Origin: JBBQXY01 sp038209195
GTDB lineage: Bacteria; Chloroflexota; Ktedonobacteria; Ktedonobacterales; Ktedonobacteraceae
DNA length: 24,371 nucleotides
Reading direction: 5' to 3'
Assembly (NCBI GenBank): GCA_038209195.1
Contig: JBBQXY010000081.1
Location: 1 to 24,371 of the forward strand
The notes beneath the pieces were generated by a model, which had not been told where the DNA came from, did not search any database, and worked only from the letters and a program-made list of their open reading frames with translations. Made by a program: the position numbers and the translations under genes. Below, piece after piece: positions 16,251-23,903 of this stretch. How positions within the stretch are numbered: position 1 is the first letter of the stretch; each line of letters opens with the position of its first letter.

Positions 16251-17012
16251 TTAACCGCGTGGCCCACCCGCCACGTAGATAATCTGGCCATTCACAAAAC
16301 TGGCCTCGTCCGAACACAAGAAACAAATCACATTAGCTACGTCGCGCGGCTGACCAACGCGACGAACTGGTATCGTTTTCGAGGCCTCTGCAATAATTGC
16401 GTCGGGGTCAACCCCTTGTCGACGCGCCGTTGAACGCGTCATCTCCGTATCAATGAAGCCAGGTGCAACGGCGTTGGCGGTAATACCGAATGGGCCGAGC
16501 TCAATAGCCAGTGTGCGCGTCAACCCCTGTAAACCTGCTTTGGCTGTAGAGTAGTTTGATTGACCGCGATTGCCCAGGGCAGAAGTGGAAGAGAGCGAGA
16601 CGATACGTCCATATTTTTGCTCTACCATGTACTTTTGCGCGGCCCGGCTACACAGAAATGCGCCCTTGAGATGTACTCCCATGACCGTATCCCAGTCGCT
16701 TTCCGACATCTTGAAAAGCAAATTGTCGCGCAACACACCAGCGTTATTGACAAGGATGTCCAGGCGTCCAAAATGGCTCACCGTTTGATCGATAGCAGCC
16801 TGCACCTTCGCACTGTCAGACACATCGCAAGATACTACCAGACCCTCGGAGCCAATCCGCTCCAGTTCCGCCGCAACTTGCTTACTGCCTTCTGTATCCA
16901 CATCTGCCAGCGCAACGCGAGCACCTTCTTCAGCCATGCGCAGGGCCGTCGCGGCCCCAATGCCTCTACCCGCTCCAGTGACAAAGGCAATACGCCCTTC
17001 AAGTCGTCCCAT
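16251..17012 (-). CDS. FabG-like 3-oxoacyl reductase (SDR)
   Basis: 253 residues, the usual length of FabG-type reductases. Motifs: TGAGRGIG (12-19), Asp37 after the second strand (NAD(H) preference rather than the NADPH of classical FabG), NNAG (89-92), Ser142 region, Y154-x3-K158, and APGFIDTEMT (183-192), the FabG-type loop. It should reduce a 3-oxoacyl thioester or run the reverse oxidation. AAAGGAG about 11 bases upstream supports the ATG at 17012. It is the first gene of a two-gene unit with guaA; the pairing has no metabolic logic and may only be co-expression. It differs from the SDR at 1724 in lacking the lid insertion. Confidence 0.9.
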   Translation of the reverse strand: MGRLEGRIAFVTGAGRGIGAATALRMAEEGARVALADVDTEGSKQVAAELERIGSEGLVVSCDVSDSAKVQAAIDQTVSHFGRLDILVNNAGVLRDNLLFKMSESDWDTVMGVHLKGAFLCSRAAQKYMVEQKYGRIVSLSSTSALGNRGQSNYSTAKAGLQGLTRTLAIELGPFGITANAVAPGFIDTEMTRSTARRQGVDPDAIIAEASKTIPVRRVGQPRDVANVICFLCSDEASFVNGQIIYVAGGPRG

Positions 17013-17068
17013 TAAACATCGCTCCTTTACTGCAAGTGGCTGCTGACCCCATCAGCCTATCGACAATG

Positions 17069-17084
17069 ATACTTGAGTATATCA
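17069..17084 (-). promoter_or_regulatory. Promoter (minus) of the SDR-guaA unit with overlapping palindrome
   Basis: Read on the minus strand the bases give TGATATACT, an extended -10 (TATACT at 17076-17081). The dyad ATACT-TG-AGTAT (17069-17080) overlaps it and could be an operator. No clear -35 is seen. Confidence 0.4.
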
Positions 17085-17114
17085 CATGACTCAGGTAGCG
17101 ATGCTGCAGCATAC

Positions 17115-17143
17115 TTGCTTTAACCATAAACGAGGGGTACAAT
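17115..17143 (+). promoter_or_regulatory. Promoter of the DUF164 gene
   Basis: TTGCTT (17115-17120), exactly 17 bp, TACAAT (17138-17143), 55 bp before the ATG. Divergent from the SDR-guaA promoter, with about 35 bp between the two. Confidence 0.55.
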
Positions 17144-17198
17144 ACTATTCTAACCCCAACACCCCTGTCGTAGGCTCTGAAAGGAGATCTGTCTGCCA

Positions 17199-17912
17199 AT
17201 GAGCACGACAAAGATAGCCGCCGCCCTTTTCCAGTTGCAGCAACTGGACCTCGAACTCGAACGTCTGCTAGCCGAAAAGCAAGCAATCGCACAATCTCTC
17301 CAAGGCAATGCCACGTTGCAGAAACTACGCACGGAACATACTCGCGCGCAGCAGCAACTGCACTCTGGCTTGCAAGCGCAGAAAGAGGCCGAGTGGGCAC
17401 TGGAAGAAGTGAGTCATCGTCTCGCCACACAAGAACAACGTCTCTATGGCGGAACGGTGCTTAATCCTAAGGAATTATCTACCTTACAACAAGAAGTACA
17501 ACGTCTACGTGCCCAGCAGAGTCGGCAAGAGGATGTGGCCTTGGAGGTGATGGATGCAGCAGAGTCGCTGCAAGATCAGGTCCGCCAGAAAGCCGCCGCG
17601 TTGCAGCAAGCGGAAGAGCAGTGGCAGCTCGCCAGTGCCTCGATTATTGCACAGCGCGATACAGTAGAAACCCGGCAACAAGACGTACAAGTAAAACGTG
17701 CGCAACAAGCCGCCAGCATCGATGCCGTGTACATCACGCGCTATGACGCGATGCGGCGCACCAAACAAGGACGGGCCGTCTCAAAAGTGGAGCAAAGTTC
17801 CTGCCAATGGTGCCGCGTAATTTTGACCCCCAGCGAGCTACAACGCGTCCGCAGCAGCGATCAACTACAAACATGCTCCAACTGTGGACGCATTTTGTAC
17901 TATGATCGGTAG
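17199..17912 (+). CDS. DUF164/CdsZ-type coiled-coil zinc-ribbon protein
   Basis: 237 residues. Residues 1-170 form a long antiparallel coiled coil (QLQQLDLELERLLAEKQAIA and similar). The break 'LYGGTVLNPKELSTLQQEV' near residue 82 is the conserved NPKEL signature of this family. The C-terminus is a C4 zinc ribbon: C202-x2-C205 and C226-x2-C229 (CSNCGRILYY). Relatives include HP0958/FlgZ and the chlamydial CdsZ, which bind RNA or act as chaperone-like factors, but in most bacteria the role is not settled. AAGGAGAT precedes the ATG by about ten bases. It is a single-gene unit ended by the strong hairpin at 17928. Confidence 0.85.
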   Translation: MSTTKIAAALFQLQQLDLELERLLAEKQAIAQSLQGNATLQKLRTEHTRAQQQLHSGLQAQKEAEWALEEVSHRLATQEQRLYGGTVLNPKELSTLQQEVQRLRAQQSRQEDVALEVMDAAESLQDQVRQKAAALQQAEEQWQLASASIIAQRDTVETRQQDVQVKRAQQAASIDAVYITRYDAMRRTKQGRAVSKVEQSSCQWCRVILTPSELQRVRSSDQLQTCSNCGRILYYDR

Positions 17913-17927
17913 GTTTATACCATATAT

Positions 17928-17989
17928 GCAATTGAAGGGCAAGGAAGATGGTAGCCATACGGCTACCATCTTCCTTGCCCTTCAATTGC
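17928..17989. terminator. 29-bp perfect stem-loop between convergent genes
   Basis: Arms 17928-17956 and 17961-17989 pair perfectly around the loop ATAC. It starts 15 bp after the DUF164 stop, and its last base is the first base of the kinase stop triplet (17989-17991) on the minus strand. It would work as a bidirectional transcription barrier. Its sequence is unrelated to the palindrome at 5343, although size and placement are alike. Confidence 0.75.
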
Positions 17990-20487
17990 TAGCTTTTGTA
18001 GCCTAGCTGTCTGGCCTTTTCGTAGGCTTGTTGTGCTTCCGTTTTCCTGCCAAGCTGATCAAGCGTGGCACCTTTGCTTTGGAAGGCTATAGCGTCATTG
18101 GGATTGAGGCGAATGGCTTGCTCGTAGGTAGCCAGCGCTTCGCCATAGCGTCGGAGGTTATAGAGCGCGAGTCCTTTGCCATCGTAGAAGTCCGCGTCGT
18201 TGGGATCGAGGCGAATGGCTAGGTCATAAGCCGTTAGTGCTTCGGGGTAGCGCTGAAGGTTACGAAGAGCGTACCCTTTGTTGTAGTAGGCAATAGCATT
18301 ATTTGGATCAAGGCGTAGGGCTTGCTCATAGGCGACCAATGCTTCTGCATAGCGTTGGAGGTTGCGCAGCGCAACCCCTTTACCATTGTAGTAGTTGGCA
18401 TTGTTGGGGTCGAGACGAATGGCTTGGTCGTAGGCCTCCAACGCTTCTACATATTGTTGGAGGTTACGCAGTGCAATACCCTTGTTGTTGTAGGCAGTGG
18501 CATTGTTGGGATCGAGACGAATGGCTTGGTCGTAGGCAGCCAATTCTTCTCTATAGCGCTGGAGTCCACTGAGAGTGAGACCTTTACTATTGTAGTAGTC
18601 GGCATTATTAGGTGCGAGTCGAATGGCCTGCTCGTAGGCCGCCAGTGCTTCTACATAGCGTTTGAGACTGCGAAGGGCGAGACCTTTCCCATAGTAGTAG
18701 TCGGCATTGTTGGGGGCGAGTCGAATGGCCTGCTCGTAAGCCTCCAGTGCTTCTGCATAGCGCTGGAGGTTGCGCAGCGCTATGCCTTTGTTGTTGTAGG
18801 TATGGGCATTGTTGGGGTCGAAGCGCAGGGCTTGCTCGTAAGCGGCTAGTGCTTCTGCATAGCGTTGGAGGTTACGAAGCGCAATGCCTTTATTGTTGTA
18901 GGTAATGGCATTGTGAGGATCAAGCCGAATAGCCTGATCGTAGGCAGCTAATTCTTCTGCATAGCGCTGGAGACCACTGAGCGCGAGACCTTTACTATTG
19001 TAGAAGTCGGCATTGCCGGGGTCGAGGCGAATGGCCTGCTCAAAGGCCTCCAACGCTTCTGCAAATCGTTTGAGGTTGCGCAGAACAACCCCTTTACCAC
19101 TGTAGAAGTCGGCATCGTTGGCATCAAGGCGAATGGCTTGCTCGTAGGCGGCTAGTGCTTCTCTATAGAGGTGGAGATTCCGCAGAGCCATGCCTTTGTT
19201 GTAGAAAGTAATGGCATTATTGGGATTGAGCTGAAGGGCTTGCTCGTAGACAGCCAATTCCTCCTTATACTGCTTGAGGCCACTGAGCGCGAGCCCCTTA
19301 CCGTTGTAGAAGCCAGCATTGTTGGGATCGAGGTGAATGGCCTGATCGTAAGCGGCTAGTGCTTCCGCATAACGCTTAAGGTTGCGCAGAGTAATCCCTT
19401 TGCTATTATAGAAATCCGCGTCGTTGGGGTCGAGGCGAATGGCCTGGACATAGGCGGCAAGAGCTTCTGGGTAGCGTTTGAGGTTACGAAGGATAATCCC
19501 TTGGTTATAGAAAGTAATCGCATTGTTGGGATTGAGGCGAATGGCTTGCTCGTAGGCGGCAAGAGCTTCTGGGTAACGCTTGAGATCAAAGAGCGCTTTA
19601 CCTTCTTTCATCCACTCTTGTGCAGATTTCTGCTCTACCTGCTGTGCCTCCTGTATTTGTAGTGTGCTGAGAAAGACACGGACATCACTATGGCGGTTGG
19701 CCCGGTCTTTGGCCATGGCAGTGAGAATAGCCTTTTCCAACTGTGAGGAGATAATTGGATTAGACTGTGAGGGGGCATCGGGTTCAACATGGGCATGTTG
19801 ATAGTGGGCCGCGTAAATAGGTACCCCCTCTACTTCAAACGGTTTGCGTCCAGTGGCGAGTTCGTAGGCAATGCAGCCCAAGGAGTATTGATCGCTCTTG
19901 ACGCTGACTTTGCCTTCAAACATTTCGGGTGCCATGTAGGCCGGGGTACCAGCATTTCCTACATCTCTGGTGTGGGCTGATGACAGGATGGCCGCTATGC
20001 CAAAATCGGCCAGCACAGCTTCACCTTTGGCGTTGAAAAGGATGTTGTCGGGCTTGAGGTCGCGATGCACGATGTTCTGTTGGTGGGCATAGTGCAGAGC
20101 TTCGCCGATCTGGTTGAGCAGTGTGATGGCTTCATCAATAGGAAAAGGCTGCCCAGGATTTTTGTCGAGACGGTCTTGCAGGGAGCCGTCTGGAGCGTAT
20201 TCCATGACGATGTACGGGAGGTCTTCTTGCATGCCCGCATCGAGAATGGGCAATATATGGGGATGGGTGAGCACGTTGAGGAGTTGCGCTTCCTGAATAA
20301 AGCGTTCGCGCTCCTTGGGCGAGAAGAGGGAGGCGCGTAGCAACTTGATCGCCACCTGTGGTCTATTCGCGAAGAAAATATGTTGGGCCAAGTATACATC
20401 GCCGAAACCACCTCTACCCAGTGACCTGACGATGCGGTAACTGCCGCCAATCTGTTTGCCGCTATGCTTATTTTCGTCTCCTGCCAT
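17989..20487 (-). CDS. Hanks-type Ser/Thr protein kinase with 16 TPR repeats
   Basis: 832 residues. The kinase domain (17-275) is complete: GRGGFG (24-29), K48 in VAIKLL, HRDLKPDN (141-148) with catalytic D143, DFG (161-163), GTPAYMAPE (180-188). From about 291 to the end there are 16 back-to-back TPR units of 33-34 residues of the form 'YNNKGIALRNLQRYAEALAAYEQAIRLDPNNA'-like pattern. No transmembrane segment, so it should be cytoplasmic. The TPR array is a protein-binding superhelix that probably recruits substrates or regulators. AGGGGAG six bases upstream of the ATG fixes the start. Units 4/5, 7/8 and 11/12 form near-copies (SGL..Y.EEL followed by NKG.ALRNL), a sign of segmental duplication. 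A structured repeat lies in its leader. Confidence 0.93.
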   Translation of the reverse strand: MAGDENKHSGKQIGGSYRIVRSLGRGGFGDVYLAQHIFFANRPQVAIKLLRASLFSPKERERFIQEAQLLNVLTHPHILPILDAGMQEDLPYIVMEYAPDGSLQDRLDKNPGQPFPIDEAITLLNQIGEALHYAHQQNIVHRDLKPDNILFNAKGEAVLADFGIAAILSSAHTRDVGNAGTPAYMAPEMFEGKVSVKSDQYSLGCIAYELATGRKPFEVEGVPIYAAHYQHAHVEPDAPSQSNPIISSQLEKAILTAMAKDRANRHSDVRVFLSTLQIQEAQQVEQKSAQEWMKEGKALFDLKRYPEALAAYEQAIRLNPNNAITFYNQGIILRNLKRYPEALAAYVQAIRLDPNDADFYNSKGITLRNLKRYAEALAAYDQAIHLDPNNAGFYNGKGLALSGLKQYKEELAVYEQALQLNPNNAITFYNKGMALRNLHLYREALAAYEQAIRLDANDADFYSGKGVVLRNLKRFAEALEAFEQAIRLDPGNADFYNSKGLALSGLQRYAEELAAYDQAIRLDPHNAITYNNKGIALRNLQRYAEALAAYEQALRFDPNNAHTYNNKGIALRNLQRYAEALEAYEQAIRLAPNNADYYYGKGLALRSLKRYVEALAAYEQAIRLAPNNADYYNSKGLTLSGLQRYREELAAYDQAIRLDPNNATAYNNKGIALRNLQQYVEALEAYDQAIRLDPNNANYYNGKGVALRNLQRYAEALVAYEQALRLDPNNAIAYYNKGYALRNLQRYPEALTAYDLAIRLDPNDADFYDGKGLALYNLRRYGEALATYEQAIRLNPNDAIAFQSKGATLDQLGRKTEAQQAYEKARQLGYKS

Positions 20488-20507
20488 AACATACTCCCCT
20501 AGTACCC

Positions 20508-20633
20508 TGTTTCACTTCATGTGACGAGCAGGGATGCAAGGGACGGCAGTCCCTTGACTGGGTTCTAGGGCTGCGCCCTAGTTCTCTCCCTCTCCTCTGC
20601 CGCCGAAGGCGGCACGTCACATGAAGTGAAACA
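20508..20633. repeat. Clover-leaf inverted-repeat element (126 bp)
   Basis: Perfect 19-bp terminal arms, TGTTTCACTTCATGTGACG (20508-20526) and its complement (20615-20633), enclose three perfect hairpins: CAAGGGAC-ggca-GTCCCTTG (20537-20556), CTAGGGC-tgc-GCCCTAG (20565-20581) and TGCCGCC-gaa-GGCGGCA (20598-20614), the last abutting the closing stem. It begins eight bases beyond the kinase Shine-Dalgarno. It is either a MITE-like mobile element or, if transcribed, a four-way-junction RNA in the kinase leader. Confidence 0.75.
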
Positions 20634-20759
20634 AAGCACTGGCTATATCTGCTATCCAATACAACTTGCAGTGTGTAGAGATGCACCTCTAGTATAACGG
20701 TGTTTACTGTGGTTTGGCAAGATGAGAAAAGCACTTGCACAGTGTTTGTGAATGATGGT

Positions 20760-20852
20760 CAGGGCGACCGCAAGGGTGCGCCCCTACTATACACGTAGAA
20801 CGTGCCTCACAGGTATTGTAGTATAGTAGGGGCGACCCTCGCGGTCGCCCTG
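20760..20852. repeat. Long palindromic repeat (93 bp)
   Basis: Left arm 20760-20792 and right arm 20821-20852 are complementary over 32-33 bases with one indel and one substitution (CAGGGCGACCGC ... CCCCTACTATAC). The spacer is 28 bp. No ORF. Typical of dispersed intergenic palindromes; the near-identical arms suggest recent origin. Confidence 0.65.
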
Positions 20853-20881
20853 GTTGCTAAACGCTTGCTTGCACGCTGCAC

Positions 20882-20910
20882 TTGACATCCATCCCGCTAT
20901 CTTGTAATCT
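20882..20910 (+). promoter_or_regulatory. Sigma70-like promoter upstream of a small ORF and rsgA
   Basis: TTGACA (20882-20887), 17-bp spacer, TAATCT (20905-20910). Perfect -35 with ideal spacing. It would produce a leader of about 320 nt before rsgA that contains the 23-codon ORF and a hairpin. Confidence 0.6.
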
Positions 20911-20972
20911 ATAAGCAAGAGAAATGTTCGCATAAGTTCTGGATTTTCCAGTTAACGAGGAGGTGCAGGTCT

Positions 20973-21044
20973 ATGAGAAAGCACGTCTATACACCACTTG
21001 TGCTTGTATGCACCCTGTCTACCCATCCGAGGGGTATGAGCTAA
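20973..21044 (+). CDS. Possible 23-residue leader peptide
   Basis: ATG with GAGGAGG (20957-20963) nine bases upstream, itself behind a strong promoter; the ORF ends in TAA after 23 codons. The peptide starts MRKHVYTPLVLVCTL: basic start, then a short hydrophobic run. It could be a leader peptide that influences rsgA, an independent micro-protein, or the stump of a decayed secreted-protein gene. Expression signals are better than the peptide itself. Confidence 0.35.
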   Translation: MRKHVYTPLVLVCTLSTHPRGMS

Positions 21045-21065
21045 CCTGCCAGTCTATAGCCTTTA

Positions 21066-21098
21066 CGTCTGTGTGTAATCGCCCTGATTATACAGACG
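21066..21098 (+). other. Hairpin in the rsgA leader
   Basis: CGTCTGT (21066-21072) pairs with ACAGACG (21092-21098), and TAATC with GATTA inside, with an asymmetric internal loop. No T-tract follows, so it is not a terminator on its own. It lies 22 bp after the small ORF. Further on are interleaved direct repeats, ATCCACCTCA (21127, 21144) and CATGGTAG (21135, 21163). Confidence 0.35.
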
Positions 21099-21233
21099 AA
21101 CTTGAGCACATGAACCTGAAACTGGCATCCACCTCATGGTAGTATCCACCTCACTCCCTCCGCATGGTAGACCAACAACACAGATAGCGCAACCGCGTGA
21201 CACCATGTTTTTTATTCTCCTGGAGGGAAAGCA

Positions 21234-22271
21234 TTGATTAACGAGCCGGAAACACTTACCGGAGTAGTGCTCAATGGAGCACATGGCATTTATGATGTCC
21301 ACACGGACAATGGCATTTTACGCTGCACATTACGTGGCAAACTCAAGAAAGCATTCGCACAGGCCCAGTCGTCCAAATCCATGGGCAAGCTGCGTCCACG
21401 TTTTGACAAAATTCTCGCCGAGACCACGCGTACCGAACGCATGGAACGACGGGATAGCAGCGAAACTCCTTTACCCGCACGTCTCTCGGTCGGCGACTAT
21501 GTGAAGTTGCGCCGTCTGGATGCCACTACGGGTATGATCGAGGAAATTTTACCGCGCCAAAGTGCGCTGACACGCAAGGATAGCGGCTCGACCGCGAAAA
21601 AGGTTATTCAGCAGACGATGCTGGCTAACCTTGATCAGGTGGTGCTGGTCTTTGCTACGGCCCAACCCGAACCACACTTTAGCATGCTTGATCGTTACCT
21701 TGCCATCTGCGAGGGGGCAGAGATTCATCCGATCATCTGCCTGAACAAGGTTGACCTGCCGCACGAAGAACGTGTTGACTTGGCGGCTGAGCTATATACT
21801 CGGCTGGGCTATCTAGTGATCTGGACGAGTACGCATGGTAGCATAGGCATTGACCAATTGCGTGCTTTACTGAAAGACCACACCTCTCTCTTTACTGGTC
21901 CATCCGGCGTAGGTAAATCCTCGCTGGTGAACACGATTGAGACGGGGATGGCCATTCGCACTGGTCTGGTCAGTGACGTTACCGGCAAGGGCAAACACAC
22001 CACCACCGGTTCGCAGCTCTATCCCTTATCGGGTGGTGGCTGGTTGGCCGATTCGGCGGGTATCCGTGCCCTGGCGGCATTGAATATTCCCCCGGACGAA
22101 CTGCCACACTGCTTCGTCGAGTTTCGCCCCTACCTGGGCGAGTGTCTCTATTCCGATTGCCAGCATGTTGACGAAGAGGGTTGTGCCATCCTCCAGGCCG
22201 TCGACGATGGCGTCATCAACGAACGTCGCCACAAAAGCTACGTGCGTATGCTGACCGGGGAAGAGAGATAG
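21234..22271 (+). CDS. rsgA: Ribosome small-subunit-dependent GTPase A
   Basis: 345 residues. A circularly permuted GTPase that helps late 30S assembly: an N-terminal OB-like domain (to about 125, with a charged insertion at 40-85), then NKVD (171-174, G4), GPSGVGKSS (222-230, G1), T-rich switch GKGKHTTT (251-258) and DSAG (273-276, G3). G4 before G1 is the hallmark of the family. The C-terminal zinc site is C304, C309, H311 and C317. The start codon is TTG with GGAGGG eight bases upstream; the first ATG is internal and would cut into the OB domain. It is convergent with the methyltransferase gene, with 21 bp between them. Confidence 0.95.
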   Translation: MINEPETLTGVVLNGAHGIYDVHTDNGILRCTLRGKLKKAFAQAQSSKSMGKLRPRFDKILAETTRTERMERRDSSETPLPARLSVGDYVKLRRLDATTGMIEEILPRQSALTRKDSGSTAKKVIQQTMLANLDQVVLVFATAQPEPHFSMLDRYLAICEGAEIHPIICLNKVDLPHEERVDLAAELYTRLGYLVIWTSTHGSIGIDQLRALLKDHTSLFTGPSGVGKSSLVNTIETGMAIRTGLVSDVTGKGKHTTTGSQLYPLSGGGWLADSAGIRALAALNIPPDELPHCFVEFRPYLGECLYSDCQHVDEEGCAILQAVDDGVINERRHKSYVRMLTGEER

Positions 22272-22272
22272 T

Positions 22273-22289
22273 TGGCCAAAGGCCATTTT
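22273..22289. terminator. Short hairpin with T-tract between rsgA and the methyltransferase
   Basis: TGGCC-AAA-GGCCA followed by TTTT, directly after the rsgA stop. The five-bp stem is short, so termination is probably weak, but no other candidate fits in the 21-bp gap. Confidence 0.4.
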
Positions 22290-22292
22290 AAG

Positions 22293-23903
22293 TTAGCTTA
22301 TCCAACTAAGCTGTTCAATTACACCAGTGCTATCTTTGGTAGTACTGGTGTAGTTCGCTCTCTGCAAGTAACCCATAAGAAATTCTTCTATCGTAGAAGG
22401 CCAAGCAACTTTATCTTCCTCCAATGCCAATCCTAACTTTTCAAATTCATGATCCGCTCTTAATAGCAGTGTTTGCGTATCTATAAGATTGAAAAGAGAT
22501 ACAAGATCAATACGTTGGAGCAGTTTCTTCGTAATAGGACGCTTCGCGTCAAGGAAAGCCACAGCGTTAATTAGGTCAAGGCAGAGTGGATTGTTGAGTA
22601 AGCTTGCTAGAAATACAGCATCCTGGACAGAGTAGCAAGGAATAAAATAACATGTATCGTCAAGCATAACGGGTTTTCCCTTAACGGGGCCAATAACCCT
22701 GAATCTCGGCTGTTTGTGAAAACCAGAAACGCTTACTTTATATGGCGCGAAGGAATAGTCACCAATGCCAAAGATAGCGAATGGTGGTTGATTCTCATAA
22801 ATTGAAGATTTTCTCTGTTCCAATACTTTTATGTGGTTAGTAAGATAACTCCATAGGTGAGGAGCATGGTACTTCAAATGATACGTATCATCTCCTAATC
22901 GTCTCTGAGTTACTATGACTGTCCTCTTTAAGCCTATATCCAATCCATGGTAGATATCGGAGCCTTTAAGCAAAGGATAAACATACTCAGCTTCAACATG
23001 TACTGTCTCGCCATACTTATTTTTAAGCTTGCCTGTATTATCAAAGTTGAGTTCCATCACTGGAGCGGCATCATGTTTTAAGCCTTGCCGCCATACCAGT
23101 GGGCAAACTCCATCAATAGCAGATACCATGGTATACGTTTGAACATCAGCAACTAACTGTTTACCTACAATACCAAGGATAGATGCTGGCTGAGTTGTAT
23201 GAAGATTTGGGTAAATAGGTGCTTTATATACACGCTCACCTGCTCCAATCTGTACGCAAAATAGACAAGCATCAACCGCTGCTCCAAACCATTTTTTCGC
23301 ATCTATCATATACATAGATGCTTCTGTGATAGGTAGGTTCGTATCAAACGCAAATTGTAAGATGTTACGGGCTACAGCAGTTTTGCATAGCAGCGCAATA
23401 AATGGTTGCTCCTCTACAAGTTCCTGCATAAGTTTGAGCCAGATATGCTCAGCTATATCAAAGTTTGATCCACCAGTGCGTGCCTCCATACCTTTTAGTT
23501 TTTTAATATTTGTTTTTTGTGGTAAGTTAGTGCTGTCAAGCATACCTAATTCAGAGTTCGTGACCCAGGGAGGGTTGCCTACAATCAGTAGAGGACCAGT
23601 TGTACACCACTGGAGGTCTCGATGAATATTGAGATCAAAGATATTCGCTTGTTTTACAACAATTTGAGTTGAAAGAGAGCGTTCAACCATTCCTCGCACA
23701 CTGACAAGGTGTTGATCTTGAAGCTCAAGTGCCTGAATCTCACAGGGAGGGTTAGCGAGCTTGAGCAAACCTTCAACGAAGTTTCCACGACCACAAGTTG
23801 GCTCTAGCACACGCGTCCACGTTTTACCAGAAGCATAGAGACGCTCTAGCACAGCCATAACAAGTGAAATTGGCGTTTGAAAATCGCCAAAATCTCTATT
23901 CAA
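22293..23903 (-). CDS. Type II N6-adenine DNA methyltransferase
   Basis: 536 residues from the TTG at 23903, preferred because GGAGGG lies five bases upstream; a TTG at 23924 without a ribosome site would add seven residues. Motif X region FGDFQTP (5-11), SAM-binding motif I VLEPTCGRGNF (32-42), an acidic residue E60 ending the second strand, and catalytic motif IV NPPW (110-113). The order X-I-IV near the N-terminus with a long C-terminal target-recognition region is that of gamma-class amino-methyltransferases, which modify adenine N6. It overlaps the stop of the endonuclease gene by 8 nt, so the two are translationally coupled. Base composition is clearly more AT-rich than rsgA, a sign of horizontal transfer. 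Confidence 0.85.
   Translation of the reverse strand: MNRDFGDFQTPISLVMAVLERLYASGKTWTRVLEPTCGRGNFVEGLLKLANPPCEIQALELQDQHLVSVRGMVERSLSTQIVVKQANIFDLNIHRDLQWCTTGPLLIVGNPPWVTNSELGMLDSTNLPQKTNIKKLKGMEARTGGSNFDIAEHIWLKLMQELVEEQPFIALLCKTAVARNILQFAFDTNLPITEASMYMIDAKKWFGAAVDACLFCVQIGAGERVYKAPIYPNLHTTQPASILGIVGKQLVADVQTYTMVSAIDGVCPLVWRQGLKHDAAPVMELNFDNTGKLKNKYGETVHVEAEYVYPLLKGSDIYHGLDIGLKRTVIVTQRRLGDDTYHLKYHAPHLWSYLTNHIKVLEQRKSSIYENQPPFAIFGIGDYSFAPYKVSVSGFHKQPRFRVIGPVKGKPVMLDDTCYFIPCYSVQDAVFLASLLNNPLCLDLINAVAFLDAKRPITKKLLQRIDLVSLFNLIDTQTLLLRADHEFEKLGLALEEDKVAWPSTIEEFLMGYLQRANYTSTTKDSTGVIEQLSWIS

Noticed and set aside
18322..18849. Long plus-strand open frame opposite the TPR kinase
   Set aside because: It is the complement of the TPR repeats and its repetitive peptide simply mirrors them.
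18000..19620. CRISPR-like regular repeats on the minus strand
   Set aside because: The 102-bp periodicity is coding TPR repeats, not short identical repeats with unique spacers.
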